From Cyanobacteriota bacterium (GTDB lineage: Bacteria; Cyanobacteriota; Cyanobacteriia; Phormidesmidales; Phormidesmidaceae), in NCBI GenBank assembly GCA_027592485.1, contig JAQCKL010000047.1:1-14355 (forward strand): 14,355 nt of DNA, written 5' to 3'. The notes under the pieces were generated by a model, which saw nothing but the letters and a program-made list of their open reading frames with translations, was not told where the DNA came from and made no database searches. Shown piece after piece: positions 8,054-14,355 of the stretch. The position numbers and the translations under genes were made by a program. Position 1 is the first letter of the stretch, and each line of letters starts with the position of its first letter.

Positions 8054-8114
8054 GCGCCAAGGGGGCTTTCCGTTTACCCTAGCGTTGTCATCAGTCGACA
8101 GGGCAATTGTCACC

Positions 8115-9089
8115 GTGTGGTTTCTTCTCCGTCTCTATTTACCCATCTGTGCCGCTGTCCTGGTCGGGGCTGCGATTAGCTATGGCTTGAGTTCGTCCTG
8201 GGTGCAAAAACGAGCCAAACGCCCCCTGCATCAGGTCTTGCCCGCTTACTTAGGGCGCTTTCTGTTCCTGGTGGGGGTTCCCCTCAGTATTGTCAATTTC
8301 CTGCATCGGGCTGATTTGTCAGGGGGCGTCTTTATGGCCCCCGTTGTAGCCTGGGGGGTCATGGCCTTGGCCCTATTGTGCAGCCGCTTTTGGATTCGCC
8401 CTCAACAGGCAGATTGGCCTCGTCCCGCCCAAGGGACATTTTCCCTCGCCACCATGCTAGGCAATACGGGCTACATCGGGTTTCCGGTGGTTTTATTGCT
8501 CCCGAAGCTAGGCCCTGACTATTTTGGCTGGGCCTTGTTCTACGACGTGATGGGCACCATCCTGGGGGCCTATGTGGTGGGGGTGATTCTGGCGGCTCAG
8601 TATGGCCACCAACCGGACGGCACACCGGTCAAACCTTGGTATTCGAACCTCAAAGAACTCTTCAAAAATCCCACTATTCTTGCGTTTGTGGCCGGTTTAG
8701 CCCTCAGGCCCGTCCCCTTTCCAGAATTATTGGATCAGGGCCTGAATGGTTTTGCCTGGTCCATCGTGATGCTATCCCTGGTGCTGATGGGGATTCGACT
8801 GCAGCAGCTCAGCTCTTGGGGGAACCTGCAGCGGGCGGCGGCGGCGGTGAGTATGCGAATGCTGCTGATTCCGCTGGTCGTCGGTATGGTTTTAACAGCA
8901 GTGGGCATGGCTGGGCCACCTCGGTTAGTGATGGTGTTACAGGCGGGGATGCCCTCGGCCTTTGCCACCTTGGTGCTAGCCGAAACCTATGAACTGGATC
9001 GGGAGCTGGCCGTGACCTGCGTCGGCATGAGCTCAGCGATGCTGTTGTTAACGTTGCCGTTTTGGCTGTGGGGATTTTGCACTTGGTAA
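8115..9089 (+). CDS. AEC-family (auxin efflux carrier type) membrane transporter
   Basis: The 324-aa product is hydrophobic throughout, with about ten predicted membrane helices in two halves of five, the layout of the AEC family (TC 2.A.69). Family-like motifs are NTGYIGFP (residues 117-124) in the first half and LQAGMPSAFATLVLAETYEL in the second, both in the broken-helix regions. Bacterial members move organic acids or are uncharacterised; the substrate here cannot be read from the sequence. GTG 8115 is chosen because it places FLLRLYLPI next to the start, as in relatives. A TTG at 8085 would add 10 residues and has no better ribosome site; AGGG at 8100 precedes the GTG by 11 nt. The tandem sensor genes begin about 120 bases downstream on the same strand, which raises the possibility of a transporter-sensor unit. 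Confidence 0.88.
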   Translation: MWFLLRLYLPICAAVLVGAAISYGLSSSWVQKRAKRPLHQVLPAYLGRFLFLVGVPLSIVNFLHRADLSGGVFMAPVVAWGVMALALLCSRFWIRPQQADWPRPAQGTFSLATMLGNTGYIGFPVVLLLPKLGPDYFGWALFYDVMGTILGAYVVGVILAAQYGHQPDGTPVKPWYSNLKELFKNPTILAFVAGLALRPVPFPELLDQGLNGFAWSIVMLSLVLMGIRLQQLSSWGNLQRAAAAVSMRMLLIPLVVGMVLTAVGMAGPPRLVMVLQAGMPSAFATLVLAETYELDRELAVTCVGMSSAMLLLTLPFWLWGFCTW

Positions 9090-9100
9090 CTGTCAGAGTT

Positions 9101-9123
9101 GATGGCTAAGGTAAGCAGCCATC
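9101..9123. repeat. Inverted repeat between transporter and sensor genes
   Basis: GATGGCT (9101-9107) pairs perfectly with AGCCATC (9117-9123) around a 9-base loop. An overlapping alternative pairs TTGATGG (9099-9105) with CCATCAA (9128-9134). No T-run follows. It begins 11 bases after the transporter stop codon, so it could mark the transporter mRNA end or be an operator for the sensor genes. Confidence 0.4.
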
Positions 9124-9208
9124 CTGACCATCAATCACACCCCATGGAAAGATGTAAGGGGTGGTGACCGCTATGGTGATAAGAGGGTGCGACCTGAGGA
9201 CGGTGGAG

Positions 9209-10888
9209 ATGCAACGATGGCCCAAGGCTGATCGCCGATTATCGCGGCAAAAGTTATTAATGGGACTGGGGTGGAGTTTACCCGTCGCTGCCGCTGTCGT
9301 TTTCGGCATAGCACCGGCAAGGGCAACCATCGCCCCGCCGCCGGATCAGCCCTTAGCCGATCCGGCCTTGGCGCTAGAAGCTGATCTAGGTCTAGCCGTT
9401 CTAGGCATCGGCGATCGCGGGCCTGCCGTTGAGACCTTGCAACTGCTCTTAGCCAATCTGGGATATGGCTCGACCGCCAGTCTCGACGGCATCTATGGAG
9501 CTGAGACCGCCGCTGCCGTAGCGAAATTGCAGGCGGAACAGGGGCAACCCAGCAATGGTCAGGTGGCGTTCCCAACCTGGGGGCTCTTGTGGGCGGCCCC
9601 TTGGCACCCTTTAGAGATGGGTTGGGGCGATCGCGTGTTAATGGTCGATCAATCCCCAGCGATTGATCCCAACCAACCGCCCCCCCCTTCTCCCCTATGG
9701 CTGATCAGCATGCCTGCGGTTCCCTTGGTGGGTGGCATCCTCACCTATTGGAAGCGCCGCCTGATGCGGCCCACTGATCCTGATGCGGCCCCCGATTCAC
9801 CCTTCTCCTCTGGTGCTTATCCCCCGATGACCGCGAACTGGGTACGATACTTTCCACTGATTGGGCTGACGGGGGTGAGCTTGATCGCCTTTGGCAGCTA
9901 CGTCGCCCTCCGTAGTCATCTCAGTCCACCGGTCCTAGCCGCGTTAGAGCAGGTGGCAGATACCCAATCAGAGCAACTCGATGACTGGTTTGATCAACAG
10001 CGGCAGGCGGTTTTAGAGGCGGCCACTGCCCCAGAGATTTTGCCCCAGATTGAAATCCTGCTGACCAACCGCAACACCCAGGATCCAGAGGTTCTGAAGG
10101 CCTACACCATTTTTTCAGCCTATCTGGAAACCCTGGAGGGGTTTGGGGAAACTCAGCCCGAAATTTCCTTGCTAACCAGTGGGGGCATTGTGGTCTTTGC
10201 CACGGAGACCCAACGGGAAGGGCAATATCAGCCGATCCAAAATACCACCACCTACTTTGAGGCTAAACAAACCAACGTCACCCCCAATATCTATATTTCT
10301 CCCCTCACCCAAGCCCTGCAAATCACCTTTGCCACCCCAGTGTTGAATGAAACGGATCAGCGTTTGGGGGTTTTAGCCATCGACTTAGATCTCGGCAATC
10401 TGGATCAGCAAATTCGCGAGTTTCCGCCCCTGCAAAAGTTACCGGCGATCGCCGACATTGAGTCCCGCGCTAGTTATACCGTTGGCCGGGCTTCCCTCGT
10501 CAAAAATCAAATCATTCACGGTGCGAATGATCCGGATCAAGACAACCAACCTACTGACGAAGGGGTCAGTAGCCGGGGTATCGATCAGGCCATGGCTGGG
10601 ATCAGTGGGGATGGCCTCTATCTGAACTATGATAAGGTGCCAGTGCTCGGGGTTTACCGCTGGGCTCCCCGTCATAATCTCGCCTTGTTGGTGGAGGTTA
10701 ATCAGGCAGAAGTGTTTGAACCAGCCAGTCGGGTAACCAGAAATATTTTGGCCATTGGCTTCACCTTGACAGCGCTAATTTCCTTGGTGCTGAGCCGGAG
10801 GCCACCCCCTTTGATCCCTGACTTGCCGTCCTCCGATAGCGGCTCCCCCGCCCCCGAGGGGCCACCTGGTGTTCCTGACCAGCAATAG
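9209..10888 (+). CDS. Exported peptidoglycan-binding / Cache sensor protein without output domain
   Basis: The 559-aa product has, in order: a Sec signal peptide (1-39, ending APARA before T40); a PG_binding_1-like domain (about 62-128) with GDRGPAVETLQLLLANLGY and DGIYGAETAAAVAKLQ; a Pro-rich linker; a membrane helix (about 163-181) followed by KRR; a 30-residue loop; a second helix (about 215-234); a large outside domain (about 237-508); a third helix (about 511-529); and a 30-residue Pro-rich tail. The outside domain resembles the double-Cache domain of the next gene, sharing TTYFE, PNIYISP.TQ, ITFATP.L and GVY.W. The topology is self-consistent: wall domain and Cache outside, basic loop and tail inside. 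There is no HAMP, kinase or cyclase domain. ATG 9209 is preferred (GAGG at 9196, 9 nt spacing, classic signal peptide next); GTG 9161 would add 16 residues. The next gene follows after 8 nt. Confidence 0.85.
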   Translation: MQRWPKADRRLSRQKLLMGLGWSLPVAAAVVFGIAPARATIAPPPDQPLADPALALEADLGLAVLGIGDRGPAVETLQLLLANLGYGSTASLDGIYGAETAAAVAKLQAEQGQPSNGQVAFPTWGLLWAAPWHPLEMGWGDRVLMVDQSPAIDPNQPPPPSPLWLISMPAVPLVGGILTYWKRRLMRPTDPDAAPDSPFSSGAYPPMTANWVRYFPLIGLTGVSLIAFGSYVALRSHLSPPVLAALEQVADTQSEQLDDWFDQQRQAVLEAATAPEILPQIEILLTNRNTQDPEVLKAYTIFSAYLETLEGFGETQPEISLLTSGGIVVFATETQREGQYQPIQNTTTYFEAKQTNVTPNIYISPLTQALQITFATPVLNETDQRLGVLAIDLDLGNLDQQIREFPPLQKLPAIADIESRASYTVGRASLVKNQIIHGANDPDQDNQPTDEGVSSRGIDQAMAGISGDGLYLNYDKVPVLGVYRWAPRHNLALLVEVNQAEVFEPASRVTRNILAIGFTLTALISLVLSRRPPPLIPDLPSSDSGSPAPEGPPGVPDQQ

Positions 10889-10896
10889 CGTTCACG

Positions 10897-12357
10897 ATGA
10901 ATATTCTTCGTAAAAGTCTGCTGACGCAGCTGGTAAGCGCCTTCTCGGCATTGTCCTTGGTCACCATTAGTCTGGTGTCCTACAGTGCCTATACCCGCGC
11001 CCGCGAATCCCTGCAAACCGAGGTTTTTGCTCGGCTGAATGTCGCGGTGTCCCTGAAGGAATTTGAGTTGAATCAGTGGTTTGAAAGCCAGCGGCGAGAG
11101 GCGGTTTTTCTGGCGCGATCGCCCGTGGTCATTAATGCCGTCTCGGCAATGTTGCCGCCAATTCAGAAAGCCCCCGCTGAGGGGGAAGCTGGCCCCAATA
11201 TTGCGGCGCAAATCAATGCCTTAACCGCCTACTTCAGCGATGTACTCGATATTAAGACCCATATCCAGGGCATTGATATTCTCAGAAATGGCATCGTGAT
11301 TTTTTCCACCGATGCCAGTCAGATTGGCATCTATAAAGGATTGGGTAATCCCACCACCTACTTTGAGCCCAATCAAGCCAACGCGATTCCTAATATCTAC
11401 ATCTCACCGATTACCCAGCAGCCCACCATCACCTTTGCGACGCCGATTTTAGATCAAAATACCGAGCGCAAGGCGGTCCTCGCCATCACCTTGAGCCTAG
11501 ATGCAATTGATCAGTTGATTCGGCAACGGGCCGGCTTAGGCGCAACGGGAGAAACCTACCTGGTCCAGCGGATTAACAACCGCAGCGTTTTTCTGTCTGG
11601 CAACCGGAGTGAGACTACCCCCACAGTGCCGGTTCCAGACGCCTCGATTCCGGATCCTGACATCTCATCGCCTTCCACCGCTGCGTCAAGCCCCACCGCT
11701 GCTGGCGCTTCTACCCCCAATGAGGTGCTGCCCTCTACCCCTGATACCCCTGCGACCTCACCGCCCCTGGCAGACGCCGCCGACACCTTAGAGCTGGCCC
11801 CCAGTGCCTCTAGCGAAGGCATTGATGCCGCCATGATTGGCATCAACAGGGAGAGCCTCTACAAGAACTATGAGGGTGAGCCGGTGATCGGGGTCTACAA
11901 ATGGCTCAATGGCAATAACGTCGCCCTGTTCGCTGAACTGTCCCAAAAGGAAGCCTTCCGCCCAGCGGAGCAGTTGGCATGGCAGATTTTTGCGATTGGT
12001 TTAGGGGCTGCCGGAATTTTGGTAGCGGTGGTTTATCTGATTGCCCGTCAGATTGTGCGCCCCGTCCTGGTGATTACCGATACGGCTGCCGCCATTGAAG
12101 ATGGCGAGTTTGAGCTATCCGTGCTGGATGCGGTCAAGTCCCGCCCTGACGAAATCGGTCAATTGGCCCGCATCTTTCAAAATATGGCCAAGCAGGTCTA
12201 CCAGCGGGAGCAACGGCTCAAGCGCCAGGTGGCCGAACTCACCATCGAAATTGATCAGGCCCGTAAAGAGCAACAGGTGGCGGAAATCACCGAAACCGAT
12301 TATTTCAAAGAGCTGACCAAAAAAGCTAGGGATTTGCGCGATCGCCGCAATGGGTAA
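10897..12357 (+). CDS. Cache-HAMP membrane sensor ending in a short coiled coil
   Basis: The 486-aa product has a membrane helix (8-30), an extracytoplasmic double-Cache-like domain (about 31-355, with TTYFE at 153-157 and GATGETYLV near 215), a second helix (362-383), a HAMP domain (about 384-437, with the conserved Pro389 and DEIGQLA at 418-424), and a charged coiled coil to the end. A low-complexity Ser/Thr/Pro/Ala segment (about residues 240-306) interrupts the Cache domain. It is a paralog of the preceding gene. It lacks a histidine kinase, GGDEF, cyclase or chemoreceptor signalling domain, so it is a receptor whose output must be a separate protein. The tail reads VAEITETDYFKEL. ATG 10897 is 8 nt after the previous stop and has no strong ribosome site, so translation is probably coupled. 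Confidence 0.88.
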   Translation: MNILRKSLLTQLVSAFSALSLVTISLVSYSAYTRARESLQTEVFARLNVAVSLKEFELNQWFESQRREAVFLARSPVVINAVSAMLPPIQKAPAEGEAGPNIAAQINALTAYFSDVLDIKTHIQGIDILRNGIVIFSTDASQIGIYKGLGNPTTYFEPNQANAIPNIYISPITQQPTITFATPILDQNTERKAVLAITLSLDAIDQLIRQRAGLGATGETYLVQRINNRSVFLSGNRSETTPTVPVPDASIPDPDISSPSTAASSPTAAGASTPNEVLPSTPDTPATSPPLADAADTLELAPSASSEGIDAAMIGINRESLYKNYEGEPVIGVYKWLNGNNVALFAELSQKEAFRPAEQLAWQIFAIGLGAAGILVAVVYLIARQIVRPVLVITDTAAAIEDGEFELSVLDAVKSRPDEIGQLARIFQNMAKQVYQREQRLKRQVAELTIEIDQARKEQQVAEITETDYFKELTKKARDLRDRRNG

Positions 12358-12497
12358 AGAGCCAACGGGTCATTCTATAGCGGCTGTCGGCAGGAGTAGA
12401 AAGGCAAGGAAGCTGGGATCAAAGCCCTGCACGTTAACCTTGGGGTTGCGTTCGGGCAGACTGAGCATCATGTGCACGCTACACCTCCTACTTTTTT

Positions 12498-13826
12498 ATG
12501 CCCCGCCTGAATCATCGCGCCTATACCCTCCTGGCAGACGAGCTGAAACGGCTGGTCAAAGGCCCCCTTGAAGAAGTGCGTCGCGATATTGTCTTAAGGC
12601 GGCTGACCAAATTCACGCTGCAGGAGGGGACGCCCCTCACCTACGGGGAAATCAAAGCAGCCATTGAGGATATCTTTCCCGAATTTAAAGAGGCCGTCTT
12701 GCACAAAGCCGCTCGCGCGAATCGAAGCAGCATGGGTAAATTTGGGCTAATCAAAACCGCCCTTTTGGGCCTGACGGTATCGGCGGGGGGACTTTGGGTG
12801 CTGAACTTGCCCTATCCAATGATTCGCTGGCCCGTCGCCAGGGTGGCCCCGATTGTGTTGCTGCCCAGCTACATCTCCATGGACCACAGCTATCGCCAGG
12901 CGATTTCGCTGGTGGAGCAGGCCGATCAACTGGTGAACCAGGCCACCAGCACCCAGGATATTGAATTGGGGGTTGACAAGGTTACCCAAGCCCAAAAGCA
13001 TCTGGATCGTCTACCGGTTTGGTTTTTAGGCTATTTTCCGAAAACCTACTGCACCTTTGCGGGCTGCACCTGGCGGTTTACCCTGGATGAGTTTCAGGCG
13101 GCTCGCAAGGCCGTTGGGCGCATGGAGGCAAAAATCTTCCAAGAGCAAAATGCCTTTACGCTGTTGGATCAAGGCACCAGCGAGGTGGATGCCGCTAAGG
13201 CCCAATACCAGGCGGCCCCAACCACTGAGGAAAAAACGGCGGCGGCGATCGCTTGGCAGGCCGGGATGGATAAGCTCAACGAGATTCCCGCCGAAACCCT
13301 GGCGGGTCGCCAAGCCCAAACCAAGCTAAATGCCTACGGTCGTGATTTTGAGCAGGTGGCTGGGCTGCTAGCTGGGGGCAGCCGCTCTAGCACCCTTATT
13401 GATGCCGCCAAACAATTTGCCTGGACCGCATCGACCGAGGCCCAAAATCCCCCCCATAGTCAGGAAAATTGGCAGCGCTTTATGGGGCTTTGGCAGCAGG
13501 CGATTGATCGCCTGGAGAAAATTGCGCCGGAAGATGCGGGCTACGATGAAGCCCAAGCCATGCTGGCGGAATACACCAATAATCTGGGGATTGTGCAGGG
13601 CAAGCTAACCGTCGAGAAAACTGCAGTGGCGGCTTGGGATATCGCCCAAAGTCGTAACACCAACCTGTGGGGCCGCTCTGGAGAGATGAGCCCAGGGGAT
13701 TATGCCCGCGAGGTCCAATCCATTATCTATGAGTTAAAGAAGATTGAATCGGGCACCACGCCCTACGAGGAGGCCCAGATCCTCTTGCGCTCCCTAGAGG
13801 CAGAGCTGCAAAAAGCGGCCCCCTAA
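12498..13826 (+). CDS. Membrane-anchored helical-repeat protein, unknown function (442 aa)
   Basis: I recognise no named domain. A mostly helical N-terminal region (1-77), rich in charged residues, is followed by one membrane helix (about 79-101) and a long helical region to the end. That region holds related units of about 75-80 residues: W253 QAGMDKLNEIP.., W332 QQAIDRLEKIAP.. and V406 QSIIYELKKIES.., each followed by AQ..L..Y or similar. The layout suggests a TPR-like or coiled scaffold for protein binding. ATG 12498 is the first start in this frame after an upstream stop. No Shine-Dalgarno precedes it; the bases before it are pyrimidine-rich. The gene lies 140 bases after the Cache-HAMP gene on the same strand, and its stop is 10 bases from the end of the convergent EEP pseudogene. 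The CDS is well supported; function is unknown. Confidence 0.85.
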   Translation: MPRLNHRAYTLLADELKRLVKGPLEEVRRDIVLRRLTKFTLQEGTPLTYGEIKAAIEDIFPEFKEAVLHKAARANRSSMGKFGLIKTALLGLTVSAGGLWVLNLPYPMIRWPVARVAPIVLLPSYISMDHSYRQAISLVEQADQLVNQATSTQDIELGVDKVTQAQKHLDRLPVWFLGYFPKTYCTFAGCTWRFTLDEFQAARKAVGRMEAKIFQEQNAFTLLDQGTSEVDAAKAQYQAAPTTEEKTAAAIAWQAGMDKLNEIPAETLAGRQAQTKLNAYGRDFEQVAGLLAGGSRSSTLIDAAKQFAWTASTEAQNPPHSQENWQRFMGLWQQAIDRLEKIAPEDAGYDEAQAMLAEYTNNLGIVQGKLTVEKTAVAAWDIAQSRNTNLWGRSGEMSPGDYAREVQSIIYELKKIESGTTPYEEAQILLRSLEAELQKAAP

Positions 13827-13836
13827 TCGATGCGCC

Positions 13837-14164
13837 TCAGGGGATCGTCGTACTCAGCCGCTTCAAATCCAAAATTAGGGGCTCAGGGTCAGACCCACTG
13901 AGATCCCTACTGATAGCCGATCACGTGCCATTCCGGCGACACCAACCCATGATCTAGCATCAAGCTTGGGTAGGGGAAGCGATGCCAGGTTTTGGCCAAC
14001 CCAAAGCCCCGTCGCGCATCCCGCAGGTTGGCCTGGGCTATCAAATCCCGCAGGGCAAAGGACCATGGCGATGCATTCAAATCCCCTGCCACCACCAACG
14101 GAGTTTTAGCGCCTGCGGCCACCTGAGCGATCGCGGCGACCTGATCCCGATGCAACTGTGCCCA
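13837..14164 (-). pseudogene. Decayed endonuclease/exonuclease/phosphatase (EEP) family gene, C-terminal part
   Basis: On the minus strand an 82-codon stretch (14155 to 13910) reads like the C-terminal half of an EEP-fold enzyme (Mg-dependent phosphodiesterase/nuclease): VVAGDLNASPW, LRDARRGFG and LDHGLVSPEW, matching the family's GDLN and DH.LVS blocks. It then meets TAG (13907-13909). Shifting by one base at about 13915 restores similarity: ISRDLSGSDPEPLILDLKR, which corresponds to the family ending R..GSDH.P...DL, and runs to TGA at 13837-13839. Even in that frame the GSDH motif reads GSDPE, so the catalytic His is lost. Upstream, WAQLHRDQ looks like family sequence but is cut off by TAA at 14165-14167, and no start codon with a ribosome site is seen. 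Two disruptions plus a lost active-site residue argue for a pseudogene rather than one sequencing error. The N-terminal half was not found before the window edge. Confidence 0.65.
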
Positions 14165-14355
14165 TTAGGGGGCGGGGGGCCAGGCGGGGCCAGCTTTCCT
14201 CTAGCCGAGACTTTAGATCAGGGCAACGATCAAGCTCCCCCCCATAGCGGGGCATATCCAAGGCGCACCGCTGCAGGGAAACGTTGAAATATAGCCGTCG
14301 CCACTTAGGTTAAGACGTTACCACCTTGAGAACGTGCTCCATCGCATCTCTTAAG

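Noticed and set aside
10897..12357. Calling the second sensor a chemoreceptor or histidine kinase
   Set aside because: No MCP signalling hairpin, H-box or ATPase domain follows the HAMP; the protein ends after a coiled coil of about 50 residues.
12350..12571. 73-codon plus-strand frame between the Cache-HAMP and repeat-protein genes
   Set aside because: It overlaps the end and start of the two flanking genes, has no ribosome site, and shows no family-like sequence.
14168..14355. Minus-strand open frame near the right edge, reading LYFNVSLQRCALDMPRYGG in part
   Set aside because: It has no start codon with a ribosome site and no recognisable family. It follows an in-frame TAA and runs into a different frame of the EEP remnant. 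I could not show that it is the missing N-terminal half.

Overview
The window looks like chromosomal DNA of a cyanobacterium. The octamer GCGATCGC (HIP1, a cyanobacterial hallmark) recurs about twenty times, inside genes on both strands. The gene families also fit: an ABC1/UbiB-type kinase, two-subunit glycyl-tRNA synthetase, and large membrane proteins of a cyanobacterial kind. Base composition is moderately GC-rich. The species cannot be named from sequence alone. I see no insertion sequence, phage gene, CRISPR array, tRNA or rRNA.

Layout. Left part, minus strand: the N-terminal 419 residues of the glycyl-tRNA synthetase beta subunit (glyS, cut by the window edge), a gap of about 340 bases, then a very large polytopic membrane protein of 1252 aa with unknown function. 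A gap of about 350 bases separates it from a divergent plus-strand run. That gap holds a tandem 10-bp repeat, a good -10 box, a hairpin and a possible leader peptide.

The plus-strand run encodes an ABC1/UbiB family kinase, a small membrane protein of about 120 aa, an AEC-family (auxin efflux carrier type) transporter, two adjacent related Cache-type sensor proteins, and a 442-aa membrane-anchored protein with helical repeats. On the minus strand at the right edge are the decayed remains of an endonuclease/exonuclease/phosphatase family gene, with an in-frame stop, a frameshift and a lost catalytic motif.

The most interesting part is the sensor pair (about 9.2-12.4 kb). The first protein joins a signal peptide and a peptidoglycan-binding domain to a membrane-anchored Cache domain and has no HAMP or output domain. 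The second is a Cache-HAMP protein that stops after a short coiled coil. Neither has a kinase, cyclase or chemoreceptor output, and they are separated by only 8 nt. This suggests a wall-tethered co-receptor working with a HAMP receptor that signals through an unlinked partner. The AEC transporter just upstream and the helical-repeat protein just downstream may belong to the same module. That functional link is inference from gene order.
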